A model generated the notes under the pieces. The model was not told where the DNA came from, did no database searches, and saw only the letters and a list, made by a program, of their open reading frames with translations. A stretch of 64,000 nt of DNA. Origin: an uncultured Bacteroides sp. (GTDB lineage Bacteria > Bacteroidota > Bacteroidia > Bacteroidales > Bacteroidaceae). Where the stretch lies: positions 1 to 64,000 of the forward strand of contig URWA01000007.1 in the NCBI GenBank assembly GCA_900551445.1, read 5' to 3'. Each line of letters starts with the position of its first letter. Within the stretch, counting starts at the first letter, position 1. Shown here piece by piece: positions 18,327 through 26,655 of the stretch. The translations under genes and the position numbers were made by a program.

Positions 18327-19784
18327 ATGGAAAAGAAAGATTTACAACCGGCATCGGTGTTTCATTTTTTTGAGGAAATCTGCCGTGTGCCGCGTCCTTC
18401 TAAGAAAGAAGAGAAGATTCGGAAGTATCTGGTGGATTTTGCCCAATCACACGGATTGGAACATAAAGTGGATGAAGCCGGCAATGTGTTGATTTGCAAA
18501 CCGGCCACAGCAGGGATGGAACATTTGAAAAAGGTGGTGCTGCAGTCGCACATGGACATGGTGTGTGAGAAGAACAACCAGACTGTACATAATTTTGAGA
18601 CGGACCCGATTGAAACGTACGTCGACGGGGAATGGCTGAGAGCGAAAGGTACCACGCTGGGAGCCGACAACGGTATCGGAATGGCCACGGAACTGGCGGT
18701 GCTGGCGGCAAACGACATTCAGCACGGACCGCTGGAATGTTTGTTCACTGTGGACGAGGAAACCGGACTGACCGGGGCCTTCGCTTTGAAGGAGGGCTTC
18801 ATGAGCGGGGATATCCTGATCAACCTGGATTCGGAAGATGAAGGGGAACTGTTTATCGGATGTGCCGGTGGAGCCGGTACTACGGCCGAATTCCCTTGTC
18901 CGATGACGGCGGCTCCGGAAGGTTATTTCTTCTTCCGGGTGACTATCAAAGGACTGACGGGCGGTCATTCGGGAGATGACATCAACAAGAACCGGGCGAA
19001 TGCCAACAAGCTGCTCGACCGTTTCCTGGTTATCCTGATGAAGCAGTATGACTTGCGTCTGGCCCTGATCGACGGTGGTAATTTGCACAATGCCATTCCG
19101 AGAGAGGCCCATGCCGTATGTGCAGTGCCGATGGCCGACAAGGAGAATGTACGGGTAGCCTTGAATATGTTCCTGGCGGATGTGGAAAATGAGTTCTCCG
19201 TCACGGAACCGAACCTGACCATGGAGCTGGAATCGGAAACGCCTTGTGCGGAGGTGATGGAAAAAGAGGCGATGAAGCGCTTCCTGCTTTCTTTGTATGC
19301 CGTACACCACGGTGTATATGCCATGAGCCAGGACATTGAGGGATTGGTGGAGACTTCTTCCAACCTGGCTTCCGTGAAGATGCGCGATGGAAAAATTATC
19401 GTAGTGACCAGCCAGCGCAGTTCCATTCTGTCTTCCCGCGAGGATATGTCGCAGATGGTACGTGCGGCCTTCGAACTGGGTGGAGCGACTTGTGTCACCG
19501 GCGACGGTTATCCGGGCTGGAAACCGAATCCGTCGTCTGCCATCCTGAAGGTGGCGGTGGAAAGCTACAAACGGCTGTTTGGCGTGGAACCGAAAGTGAA
19601 GGCTATCCATGCCGGACTGGAATGTGGTTTGTTCCTGGAAAAATATCCGTCGCTGGACATGGTTTCTTTCGGACCGACGTTGCGCGGCGTACATTCACCG
19701 GACGAGCGCATGCTGATTCCTACGGTAGACAAGTTCTGGCGTCATCTGCTGGATGTGCTGGCTCACATTCCGGCTCGTGCATGA
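18327..19784 (+). CDS. pepD: aminoacyl-histidine dipeptidase (M20 family)
   Basis: 485 residues, the usual length. Hydrolyses Xaa-His dipeptides such as carnosine. Metal ligands are in place: His75 and Asp77 in LQSHMDMV, Asp114 in LGADNGIGMA, and the Glu pair 144-145 in VDEETGLTG that includes the catalytic base. The lid domain lies in the middle (GLTGGHSGDDI), and the late metal His is in the C-terminal part (GPTLRGVHSPDE). Cytoplasmic; no signal peptide. Its TGA overlaps the ATG of the next gene by four bases, so the two are translationally coupled. Confidence 0.95.
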   Translation: MEKKDLQPASVFHFFEEICRVPRPSKKEEKIRKYLVDFAQSHGLEHKVDEAGNVLICKPATAGMEHLKKVVLQSHMDMVCEKNNQTVHNFETDPIETYVDGEWLRAKGTTLGADNGIGMATELAVLAANDIQHGPLECLFTVDEETGLTGAFALKEGFMSGDILINLDSEDEGELFIGCAGGAGTTAEFPCPMTAAPEGYFFFRVTIKGLTGGHSGDDINKNRANANKLLDRFLVILMKQYDLRLALIDGGNLHNAIPREAHAVCAVPMADKENVRVALNMFLADVENEFSVTEPNLTMELESETPCAEVMEKEAMKRFLLSLYAVHHGVYAMSQDIEGLVETSSNLASVKMRDGKIIVVTSQRSSILSSREDMSQMVRAAFELGGATCVTGDGYPGWKPNPSSAILKVAVESYKRLFGVEPKVKAIHAGLECGLFLEKYPSLDMVSFGPTLRGVHSPDERMLIPTVDKFWRHLLDVLAHIPARA

Positions 19785-20800
19785 GGTACATAATTTATTG
19801 CTTGCTGTGGACTGTGTGCGGCATGAGTGCTGCACCGGTTCTGGCACAGCATGCGTTCCGGGTGATGGAGTACAACGTGGAGAATCTGTTCGACTGCCGT
19901 CACGATTCGTTGAAACAGGACACCGAGTTCCTGCCGGGAAGTGTGCGGAACTGGACGTATGCTCGCTTTCAGGCCAAGCTGGATAAGATTGGAAAGGTGA
20001 TTCTGGCGGCGGGGAAGGAGCAGGTGCCCGATTTGGTCGGTTTGTGTGAGGTGGAGAATGACTATTGCCTGAAAAGTCTGACCCGTTATTCCTCTCTTCG
20101 GGAGGCGGGTTACAGATATGTGATGACTTCTTCGCCCGACGAGCGCGGCATTGACGTGGCCTTGTTGTATCAGCCTGCCTCGTTCCGCTTGCTGGCGTCG
20201 CAGAAAATCCGTATTCCGTCGGATTCGTTGGGTATGCGGCCTACACGGGACATTCTGTATGTTTCGGGACGTGTGGCCAGCGGAGACACACTGGATGTGT
20301 TTGTGTGTCATCTTCCCTCGCGTGTGGGAGGGGCGCAAAAAACGGATGCATATCGTTTGTGGGTAGCCCGCAGAATCCGTCAGGCGGCCGATTCGGTCCT
20401 GGCCGGGCGACAAAACCCTCGTCTGATTATTATGGGCGATTTTAATGATTATCCCCAGGGAAAGTCACTGCAGGAAGGTCTTCGGGTTTCCGCTTTGTCG
20501 GATGAACCGGATGCTCGTGCATTGTACAATCTGATGGAGAAACAGCCGGAGGGGACGTACCGCTATAAAGGAGAATGGGGCATACTGGACCAGATGGTGG
20601 TGAACGGCGGTCTGCTGCAGCCGGATGCCCGTACAAGAACCTCGAAAGAAAGAGCTTTCATCCTGCGTTTTCCCTTTTTGCTGGAAGAAGATAATGTGTA
20701 TGGGGGAGATATGCCTTTCCGTACCTATAAGGGAATGAGGTATCACGGAGGATACAGCGACCATCTCCCGGTAGTGCTGGAACTGTCGATGGAAGAATAA
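19781..20800 (+). CDS. endonuclease/exonuclease/phosphatase family protein, exported
   Basis: 339 residues from the ATG that overlaps the pepD stop (ATGA at 19781-19784); earlier starts would run through pepD and are rejected. A signal peptide (ends VLAQ) directs it to the periplasm or outside. EEP-fold motifs in order: MEYNVENLFD, a Glu in LCEVEND, VCHLPSR, GDFNDYP and the closing GYSDHLPVV. All are conserved, so a metal-dependent phosphodiesterase or phosphatase is likely. Substrate is unknown; nucleic acid or a phospholipid/sugar phosphate are options. Confidence 0.88.
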   Translation: MRYIIYCLLWTVCGMSAAPVLAQHAFRVMEYNVENLFDCRHDSLKQDTEFLPGSVRNWTYARFQAKLDKIGKVILAAGKEQVPDLVGLCEVENDYCLKSLTRYSSLREAGYRYVMTSSPDERGIDVALLYQPASFRLLASQKIRIPSDSLGMRPTRDILYVSGRVASGDTLDVFVCHLPSRVGGAQKTDAYRLWVARRIRQAADSVLAGRQNPRLIIMGDFNDYPQGKSLQEGLRVSALSDEPDARALYNLMEKQPEGTYRYKGEWGILDQMVVNGGLLQPDARTRTSKERAFILRFPFLLEEDNVYGGDMPFRTYKGMRYHGGYSDHLPVVLELSMEE

Positions 20801-20853
20801 AAAATCCTCCTGTCTTTAGCCATTCAATCAGAAGGCGAAGACAGGAGGATTTT
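20801..20853. terminator. bidirectional terminator between the EEP gene and ilvE
   Basis: Perfect 16-bp inverted repeat, AAAATCCTCCTGTCTT at 20801-20816 and AAGACAGGAGGATTTT at 20838-20853. T runs on each outer side; it serves the two convergent genes. Confidence 0.9.
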
Positions 20854-20874
20854 TCTTTTCAAGCGTATAAGGTT

Positions 20875-21894
20875 TTAGTCCAGTACCGTAACCCATCCGT
20901 ATGGGTCAGCTTCGTCACCGTATTGGATGGCGCGCAACTTGTGATACAGCTTTTCACTGATAGGTCCGGGCTTTCCATCCTTGGAAATGACGTATGATTT
21001 GTGGTTTTCCAAATCGTCAATACGTTCGATAGGACTGATGACGGCGGCTGTTCCGCAGGCACCGGCTTCTTCGAAGGTGGTCAGTTCTTCTTCCGGAATC
21101 GGACGGCGTTCTACTTTCAGGCCCATGTCTTCTGCCAGTTGCATCAGGCTGCGGTTGGTGATGGAAGGCAGGATGGAAGTAGACAATGGGGTAACGTAAG
21201 TGTTGTTCTTGATACCGAAAAAGTTGGCAGCACCACATTCGTCGATGTATTTCTTCTCCTTGGCGTCCAGATAGAATTCGCTGGCATATCCGGCGTCGTG
21301 TGCCATTTTGTTGGCCCGGAGGCTGGCTGCATAGTTACCGCCGACTTTGAATGTACCGGTTCCCAGTGGGGCAGCACGGTCGTACTGGCGGATAATGACA
21401 TACGGATTGGTGGCAAATCCACCCTTGAAATAAGGGCCTACTGGAGTGACAAATATAACAAACAGGTATTCATTGGCCGGATGTACACCAACCTGAGCGC
21501 CTGTACCAATCAGCAACGGACGGATGTAAAGGGAAGCTCCGCTTTCGTAGGGAGGGATAAAGCGTTCGTTGGCTTTGACTACTTTCTTTACTGCTTCACA
21601 GAATTTTTCAGTCGAGAGTTCCGGCATCAGAATACCCCGGCAAGTGCTCTGCAAACGTTCTGCGTTGGCTTCCGGACGGAAGATACGGATTTTTCCGTCT
21701 TTGCCGCGATATGCCTTCAATCCTTCAAAGGCTTCTTGTCCATAATGCAGACAGGTGGCGGCCATGTGAATGTTCAATGTCTCTTCAGAGCAGAGTTCAA
21801 GCTCTCCCCATTTTCCATCGCGATAGTAGCAACGCACATTGTAATCTGTCTTCATGTATCCGAAGGACAGATTCGACCAGTCTATTTCTTTCAT
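20875..21894 (-). CDS. ilvE: branched-chain amino acid aminotransferase
   Basis: 339 residues, class IV PLP enzyme that makes or degrades leucine, isoleucine and valine with 2-oxoglutarate. Seen: FEGLKAYRGKDG near the N terminus, YIRPLLIGTG, the PLP lysine in TFKVGGNYAAS (Lys183), then KYIDECGAANFF and the phosphate-binding TPLSTSILPSITNRS. Longer, BCAT2-like form typical of eukaryotes and Bacteroidetes. Monocistronic; promoter at 21943-21973. Confidence 0.95.
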   Translation of the reverse strand: MKEIDWSNLSFGYMKTDYNVRCYYRDGKWGELELCSEETLNIHMAATCLHYGQEAFEGLKAYRGKDGKIRIFRPEANAERLQSTCRGILMPELSTEKFCEAVKKVVKANERFIPPYESGASLYIRPLLIGTGAQVGVHPANEYLFVIFVTPVGPYFKGGFATNPYVIIRQYDRAAPLGTGTFKVGGNYAASLRANKMAHDAGYASEFYLDAKEKKYIDECGAANFFGIKNNTYVTPLSTSILPSITNRSLMQLAEDMGLKVERRPIPEEELTTFEEAGACGTAAVISPIERIDDLENHKSYVISKDGKPGPISEKLYHKLRAIQYGDEADPYGWVTVLD

Positions 21895-21942
21895 GGTTAT
21901 CTATTTTTATAAGTTTTTTGGATGTCTTTGTAAACTAGCAAG

Positions 21943-21973
21943 CAAAAGTACGGTTTATATTTACAAAATCCAA
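21943..21973 (-). promoter_or_regulatory. promoter of ilvE (-33 and -7)
   Basis: Minus-strand TACTTTTG at 21950-21943 and TTGG at 21973-21970, separated by exactly 19 bases, a good match to the Bacteroides promoter. It lies about 50 bases before the ATG and shows that chromosomal sequence extends at least to here. Confidence 0.65.
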
Positions 21974-22234
21974 TATAAAACCGTTCTTTTTTGACACAAA
22001 TGAAGAGGATATCGCGTTCTTTCCTTTTTCCTGAAAAAAGAGACTGGAAATGAACGGTTATTTATGATTCAGAGAGTCATTGGAGAAGGGCAGGGCAGGA
22101 AGAACGGTCCGGGCAACCGGAAGCCTTTTTGAATTTTTTCAATATGTGTAGTGCTATCACAAAGTTTTTATGTAAATCTGTATAAGGAATATACCTCTTT
22201 GAAATCAAGAGAGTTAGAAGAATTACCTCGTTTT

Positions 22235-22259
22235 CGGGTAATGAGTTGGTAACCGTTCT
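22235..22259 (+). repeat. candidate attL (25-bp imperfect direct repeat, left copy)
   Basis: Shares CGGGTAA at its start and AACCGTTCT at its end with 29829-29853; the four differing bases all lie between them. Placement between the ilvE promoter and the first cargo gene fits an element edge. Confidence 0.55.
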
Positions 22260-22361
22260 AATTGCCGTGGTCTGCATCGCTTTGCTTGTTCGGGAAACTC
22301 TTACGGTACAAAGGTATGAAAAATATTCAGACTGAAAGGATCATTCCAAAAATTATTTTAG

Positions 22362-23567
22362 TCAGAATATTGAGCATTCATCCTTATGCAGTCTTGGTTG
22401 GAAGCAATTAACGAACAAGGAAGCCACGGTAAAGGCAACTCCTACTCCTACCACGCCTGCCCATCCGTAATGTTGCCAAAACAGACCTGAAACGAACGTA
22501 CCAGCAGAACCGCCCAGAAAGTAGATGGTCATATAAACGGTATTGACTCGGTTGATGGCGGATGCGTCAAGGGAGACCACGCTGGTCTGATTTGACAAAT
22601 GGATGCATTGCATTCCTGCATCAATCAAAAGGATGGCGATTATCATCCACAAGTAGCTGTCATTTCCAAAAAATGCCAACAACCATGCAGCCAAGATAAC
22701 ACATCCCCCGACAATGGAGAAGAACCTTACGCCGTACTTCTGGATATAGCCGCTAATGAATACAACAGTAGACGCACCTGCCAATCCGCACAAACCGAGT
22801 GCCCCGATAATATCGTCATCCGCAAAGAATGGCTCTTGCTTCATCCGGAAAGCAAGGCAACTCCACAACGCAAAGAACGAGCCATAAGCCAATGCCGCCC
22901 TCAACGAAGCGATACGCAAGTACGGGTATTTGGCAAGCAGACGCAACAAGGATTTCATCAGACCCGCATAATTTTCACGTGAACGAGCAGGCAGAACGGG
23001 AAGCATCTTGTAAATCATAAGAAAGCATCCGAGCATAAACACACAAGCCACAAAATAGACGGAACGCCATCCCCACATATCAGCCAGGAAACCACTTAAC
23101 ACCCGTGAGCCAAGAATGCCTATGAGCAGACAGGACTGTATAATCCCCACGTTGCGTACCTTGTGTGCTGGTGCTGAATGGAAAGACACCAACGGGATGA
23201 AGAACTGCGGCATAACCGAAGATGCTCCGGCAAGCAAGGATGCGCCCCACACCCAATAGATGTTAGGGGCAAGTGCTATGGCAAGCAATGCGCACGATGA
23301 AATGATATAATTGGTCAATATCAGCTGCTTTCGTGAAACCAAATCGCCAAGCGGAATGACAAACACAAGTCCGACTACATAACCTATCTGGGTCAATGTC
23401 GCAACCATGCTGGCAGAAAAGTCGCTTACCCCAAAATCCTTTGCCATGCTGCCCAACAAAGGCTGGTTGTAGTAGCAGTTGGCAACGGAAAGCCCGGTAG
23501 CGACTGCCATCAGAGCCAGCAGAGGTGCCGGAATGCCGTGGTTTTCTCTCAATTCATATTTCATCAT
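22362..23567 (-). CDS. MFS drug-efflux-type transporter
   Basis: 401 residues with about 12 membrane helices. The early loop VIPLGDLVSRKQLIL corresponds to the MFS motif GxLxDrxGrkk, and the central loop RSRENYAGLMKSLLRLL separates two six-helix halves. Similar to the DHA1-type YnfM/arabinose-efflux group; the substrate is unknown. It starts 12 bases after the SMR gene and is probably read from the same promoter. Cargo of the mobile element, under the likely control of the divergent Crp/Fnr-type gene. Confidence 0.85.
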   Translation of the reverse strand: MMKYELRENHGIPAPLLALMAVATGLSVANCYYNQPLLGSMAKDFGVSDFSASMVATLTQIGYVVGLVFVIPLGDLVSRKQLILTNYIISSCALLAIALAPNIYWVWGASLLAGASSVMPQFFIPLVSFHSAPAHKVRNVGIIQSCLLIGILGSRVLSGFLADMWGWRSVYFVACVFMLGCFLMIYKMLPVLPARSRENYAGLMKSLLRLLAKYPYLRIASLRAALAYGSFFALWSCLAFRMKQEPFFADDDIIGALGLCGLAGASTVVFISGYIQKYGVRFFSIVGGCVILAAWLLAFFGNDSYLWMIIAILLIDAGMQCIHLSNQTSVVSLDASAINRVNTVYMTIYFLGGSAGTFVSGLFWQHYGWAGVVGVGVAFTVASLFVNCFQPRLHKDECSIF

Positions 23568-23579
23568 TTATTCCTCCTT

Positions 23580-23906
23580 TCAGTATGACACAACTTTCAA
23601 TCCAATCAAGGAGGCAATGAGCGTGAACAGGAAGAAAAGCCGTATGGGAGTGGCCGGCTCTTTGAAAACGAATATCCCAATCAAGACCGTGCCGACCGCT
23701 CCGATACCCGTCCAAATGGCGTATGCCGTGCCCAAAGGCAAAGTCTGAACCGCTTTGGCAAGTAATGCCATACTCAATACCGTGGAAGCCAAGAAACCGC
23801 TTCCCCACAGATAAAAACCAATACCTGATGCCTCTCTCGTTTTTCCCAAGCAGAATGTAAGGCTTACCTCAAACAATCCTGCCAAAAATAAAATTATCCA
23901 ATTCAT
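23580..23906 (-). CDS. SMR-family exporter, SugE/Gdx type
   Basis: 108 residues, four membrane helices. Glu13 (LAGLFEV) is the essential SMR proton/substrate residue. The third helix region LPLGTAYAIWTGIGAVG is almost the same as in E. coli SugE, which places it in the guanidinium/quaternary-ammonium (Gdx/SugE) branch and not in the EmrE branch. It would export guanidinium or small cationic biocides. I saw no guanidine riboswitch upstream; instead there is an operator-like region shared with the Crp/Fnr-type gene. First gene of a two-gene efflux operon. Confidence 0.88.
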   Translation of the reverse strand: MNWIILFLAGLFEVSLTFCLGKTREASGIGFYLWGSGFLASTVLSMALLAKAVQTLPLGTAYAIWTGIGAVGTVLIGIFVFKEPATPIRLFFLFTLIASLIGLKVVSY

Positions 23907-23931
23907 ACCTATGATTTATTAAATTCGGGTG

Positions 23932-24044
23932 CAAAAGTAAGCAAGTAATTTCTAACCGTTTTTTACATTTGGTAAAAACGGATTTTGCATTTGACAAAAA
24001 AACAGCCGTTAGCAGCTGTTTCTGTGCGCTATTTTATAATTTTG
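23932..24044. promoter_or_regulatory. divergent promoter/operator region of the efflux operon and its regulator
   Basis: Minus-strand -7 box TACTTTTG (23939-23932) for the SMR gene; plus-strand TAATTTTG (24037-24044) for the regulator. Between them lie an inverted repeat CCGTTTTTTAC (23956-23966) / GTAAAAACGG (23972-23981), two direct copies of CATTTG-nn-AAAA (from about 23966 and 23988) and AACAGC/GCTGTT (24001-24020). These are good candidates for binding sites of the Crp/Fnr-type protein. Confidence 0.5.
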
Positions 24045-24063
24045 TACCACAACAAAATGACTT

Positions 24064-24627
24064 ATGGATATAAAGGAAATCATCAACCAGAGATATGCCA
24101 TGCCGGATGCGTCTTTGGACAAGTTGCGGCAATGCCTGACGGAAGTCTCATACCCAAAAGGATTCCAAGTGTTGGAATATGGCAAGATAGAAAAAGACAT
24201 CTTTTTCATCAAGAAAGGCATTGTCCGCGCCTATACTTCGGTAGAGGGGAAAGAAATTACCTTTTGGGTCGGCAAGGAAGGGGCGACTATTGTTTCCATG
24301 AAAGGATATGTGAATGACGAACCGGGGTATGAAACAATGGAGCTGATGGAAAATTCTGTCTTATATGTATTGGAAAGGAAAAAACTGAAAGAGTTATTCT
24401 TGAAGGATTTGCACATAGCCAATTGGGGACGGCGTTATGCGGAAATGGAACTGCTTGCTGCCGAGGAACGGCTGATTTCCATGTTGTCAGCCGTCGCCTC
24501 GGAACGGTATCACGAGTTGTTGGAGAAAGAGCCTGATTTGTTACAGCGGTTGCCGTTAGGAAGTATCGCCACCTATTTAGGCATCACACAGGCAAGTTTG
24601 AGTAGGATTCGGGCACAAATAAAATGA
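24064..24627 (+). CDS. Crp/Fnr-family transcriptional regulator
   Basis: 187 residues. Residues about 15-120 form a cyclic-nucleotide-binding-like beta roll (FQVLEYGKIEKDIFFIKKGIVRAY); the classical cAMP-contacting Arg-Ser pair is not evident, so another ligand or none is likely. The C-terminal winged helix is short, with GSIATYLGITQASLSRIRAQ as recognition region. Bacteroidetes have many such proteins. It is divergent from the SMR-MFS efflux operon and probably regulates it. Inside the mobile element; followed by a hairpin terminator. Confidence 0.87.
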   Translation: MDIKEIINQRYAMPDASLDKLRQCLTEVSYPKGFQVLEYGKIEKDIFFIKKGIVRAYTSVEGKEITFWVGKEGATIVSMKGYVNDEPGYETMELMENSVLYVLERKKLKELFLKDLHIANWGRRYAEMELLAAEERLISMLSAVASERYHELLEKEPDLLQRLPLGSIATYLGITQASLSRIRAQIK

Positions 24628-24645
24628 CGTTTCAACCAACTGAGG

Positions 24646-24690
24646 ATAGCAAGCGGTTTTGGTCTGCCCCAAACACAAACTTGCTATTTT
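24646..24690 (+). terminator. terminator of the Crp/Fnr-type gene
   Basis: ATAGCAAG (24646-24653) pairs with CTTGCTAT (24680-24687), followed by T's. It lies between the convergent regulator and relaxase genes. Confidence 0.55.
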
Positions 24691-24704
24691 TCCGTTGGTA
24701 TTGT

Positions 24705-26075
24705 TTATAATCCCATGCCCTTGCCTCTCCTAAGCGGTTCAACCGTCCTTTTAGCGGATGAGAACAGCCTGCCAAACTGCTCCTTGAACCACTCTCCAAT
24801 CACTTGCCCGTTGATGGCAAGTGCAAGCTTGGACTTGTCTTTCGGGTCTTTTACCACTTGGAAGCCTGCTTCCTCGATCGTGAACTTCCGCCTGTGCTCT
24901 TCCGAATAGGGCTCGCCCTCGTAGAACAGCGGTTTGCCGCTGATGAGCGTGGCAGTCTGCCTTTCGTTGAAGCCGACTTTAAGGCAGAACTTCTCCATAT
25001 ACACCAGCTCTTGAAATAGCGGAAACCATTTCTTGGCTTTTTGGATAATGGATTTTAGGAATGACACTTCCTCTTGGTGTGCCGCTTCCTTGTCTGCCAT
25101 TTCCCTGCGGTACTTGGCTTGCAGTTCCACCAATTGGCGGCTGTGTTCCTTCTGCTGCCGCTCCATCTGCTTTTGCAATAATTCGATACTCTCGTCACGG
25201 GCGGCAACCTCGCCTTGCAAGGTTCGGTTGTCGGCTTCCAACTCTTTCAGTCTGCCGCTACCCAAAAGAGAACCTACTTTTGCCACGAGTGCCGCTTTCG
25301 CCTCGGTCTTGGCGGCTTCCAGCTTCTCCGACTTGATTTCTTTTTTGACTTCGTCAAGTTCCTGCTTTGCCTGTTGGCGTTCGGTCTGCAACTGCTGCAC
25401 GTTGGCTTCAAGCTCTCCCGTCTGCCGTTTCAGGTCACGGTAGTATTGGGCGGTGGTTGTGTGCCGTGCTTCCGAACCTCGTATGCCACGCTGCAATCCG
25501 TACTTCGCCATCGCTGCGGCGTAGCTGTCGTGGTAAGCGACAAGCCTTTCACGGGTCAGGAGGTCATCGGCACACAAACGCACGGCGTTGGCTTTCTTGC
25601 GGTAGGTGCGTTTGCTGTCCGCTTGTTTCTTCTTGGCTTTCCTGCGCTCTCCCGTCACTATCGGTACGACCGTTGCATGGATGTGCGGCGTGTGTTCGTC
25701 CATGTGCAGCACTGCCGAAACGGTGTTCTCCCTGCCGAATGTGCGGTGCAGCCATTGCAGGTTGTCATCGCACCATTCACCCAGCCTGCCTTCGTCCTGC
25801 ACTCTCACCATATCTTCATGCGAACCCGAAAGCACGATGCGGATTGCCCGTACTTGGTCGGGAGTAATTTTTCGTCTGATGCCTGCCGTGTGGATGCGGT
25901 GGCTTATCGCTTCGGTGCGGTCTGCCACACCGTCGGGGAACTCCACCAGTTCACGGTTGAGATGGGTGCGTGTGGGGTCGGCGTTCTTGGGCATTGTTTT
26001 GCGTTCTATGTGGTCGGATGCGCCCGTGTCAGCCGACCCTTTCGCCTTGTTGATTTGGATGCTTATGTATCCCAT
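24705..26075 (-). CDS. MobV-family relaxase (plasmid mobilization protein)
   Basis: 456 residues from the ATG at 26075 (MGYISIQINKAKG); an upstream ATG at 26189 would add 38 residues without family character and would cover the likely oriT. MobV motifs: early THLNREL (about 37-43) and the metal-binding HMDEHTPHIH (His124, Asp126, His131, His133). The C-terminal half is a long Glu/Lys/Gln-rich coiled coil (about 230-370), common in Bacteroides relaxases. It would nick oriT and lead the strand into a helper conjugation system. Last gene of the leftward backbone. Confidence 0.92.
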   Translation of the reverse strand: MGYISIQINKAKGSADTGASDHIERKTMPKNADPTRTHLNRELVEFPDGVADRTEAISHRIHTAGIRRKITPDQVRAIRIVLSGSHEDMVRVQDEGRLGEWCDDNLQWLHRTFGRENTVSAVLHMDEHTPHIHATVVPIVTGERRKAKKKQADSKRTYRKKANAVRLCADDLLTRERLVAYHDSYAAAMAKYGLQRGIRGSEARHTTTAQYYRDLKRQTGELEANVQQLQTERQQAKQELDEVKKEIKSEKLEAAKTEAKAALVAKVGSLLGSGRLKELEADNRTLQGEVAARDESIELLQKQMERQQKEHSRQLVELQAKYRREMADKEAAHQEEVSFLKSIIQKAKKWFPLFQELVYMEKFCLKVGFNERQTATLISGKPLFYEGEPYSEEHRRKFTIEEAGFQVVKDPKDKSKLALAINGQVIGEWFKEQFGRLFSSAKRTVEPLRRGKGMGL

Positions 26076-26165
26076 GTTTGTTTCTTGTTTTTTTGGTTCT
26101 ACAAATTGTTTGTCGGTATCCGTCCGCCTGCGGTCGTGCCGCACGGGGCAAACGGGGGTGTCCAG

Positions 26166-26245
26166 AGGGGTGTAACCCCGTTGGCTCATTGGGGTGTTTT
26201 TAGCATTAGCGTCAGCGGTGCGTGAAGAAAACGCCCTAATGAGCT
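26166..26245. other. candidate oriT / relaxase-binding region
   Basis: Directly upstream of the relaxase start. A short hairpin GGGGT-GTA-ACCCC (26167-26179) is followed by a 17-bp inverted repeat with two mismatches: GCTCATTGGGGTGTTTT (26184-26200) and AAAACGCCCTAATGAGC (26228-26244). MobV origins usually lie just 5' of the relaxase gene and contain such repeats; the nick site is not determined. Confidence 0.5.
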
Positions 26246-26643
26246 ATGGCTTTTCGTTCCCAAAAGCCTGCGGCGGTGTCGGCGATGATGTCGGCGGATG
26301 TTGGTCGCCCTTTTCTTTTTGCCAGCCTTGTATGATATTCTGTGCCGTTGTGCCGGCATGATTGCCTGTCGGCACAACAGCATACAGACAGGGATGGTGT
26401 TGCCGTTTCCCCTGCGGACTTGATAAGGGCTGAAATTCCGATGATTTGATGATTGGATAGTCTAATATACAGACAGCTAATGCAATAACCTTTCATCAGC
26501 GTTTCATCAAACCGCTCGCCAAAAGAAAAGCGATGAGCGGCGTTGTGTTGCCTTTCTCTTTTCATCAGCCCAATCCTTTTGTTGAGCGTTTGATGAGAAT
26601 GTAAGTCGCTGTCATTCTTTATGTTTATATATGCTTTCATCAT
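26236..26643 (-). CDS. hypothetical protein of the mobile element, 135 aa
   Basis: A 135-codon frame in the 580-base interval between primase-helicase and relaxase. It starts 12 bases past the primase stop, which suits an operon gene. The first half (MMKAYINIKNDSDLHSHQ...) looks like plausible protein and is basic, whereas the end is Cys/Ala-rich and overlaps the oriT-like repeat. No domain recognised. It may be a small mobilization accessory protein or a chance frame. Confidence 0.35.
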   Translation of the reverse strand: MMKAYINIKNDSDLHSHQTLNKRIGLMKRERQHNAAHRFSFGERFDETLMKGYCISCLYIRLSNHQIIGISALIKSAGETATPSLSVCCCADRQSCRHNGTEYHTRLAKRKGRPTSADIIADTAAGFWERKAIAH

Positions 26644-26655
26644 TTCATCAAAATA

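Larger units (their letters stand above)
21895..22361. other. spacer holding the ilvE promoter and left edge of the mobile element
   Basis: The first 90 bases carry the ilvE promoter. The left att-like repeat is at 22235-22259. A minus-strand frame of 66 codons (22077-22277) has a TACCTTTG box (22309-22316) about 30 bases upstream, but its product resembles nothing I know and it runs across the proposed element edge, so it is not called as a gene. Confidence 0.5.

Noticed and set aside
18447..19694. 415-codon minus-strand frame opposite pepD
   Set aside because: Shadow of a conserved M20 peptidase gene with all its metal ligands on the other strand.
21942..21951. GTAnnTTTGC match, possible IntDOT-type insertion site at the ilvE promoter
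   Set aside because: It is the -7 box of an intact ilvE promoter with its -33 box 19 bases further on, so the element edge must lie beyond it.
22077..22277. 66-codon minus-strand frame near the left edge of the mobile element
   Set aside because: Has a promoter-like box upstream, but the protein is unrecognisable and the frame crosses the proposed attachment site.
25215..26225. 336-codon plus-strand frame opposite the relaxase gene
   Set aside because: Antisense to MobV motifs; Cys/Phe/Val-rich composition typical of a shadow.
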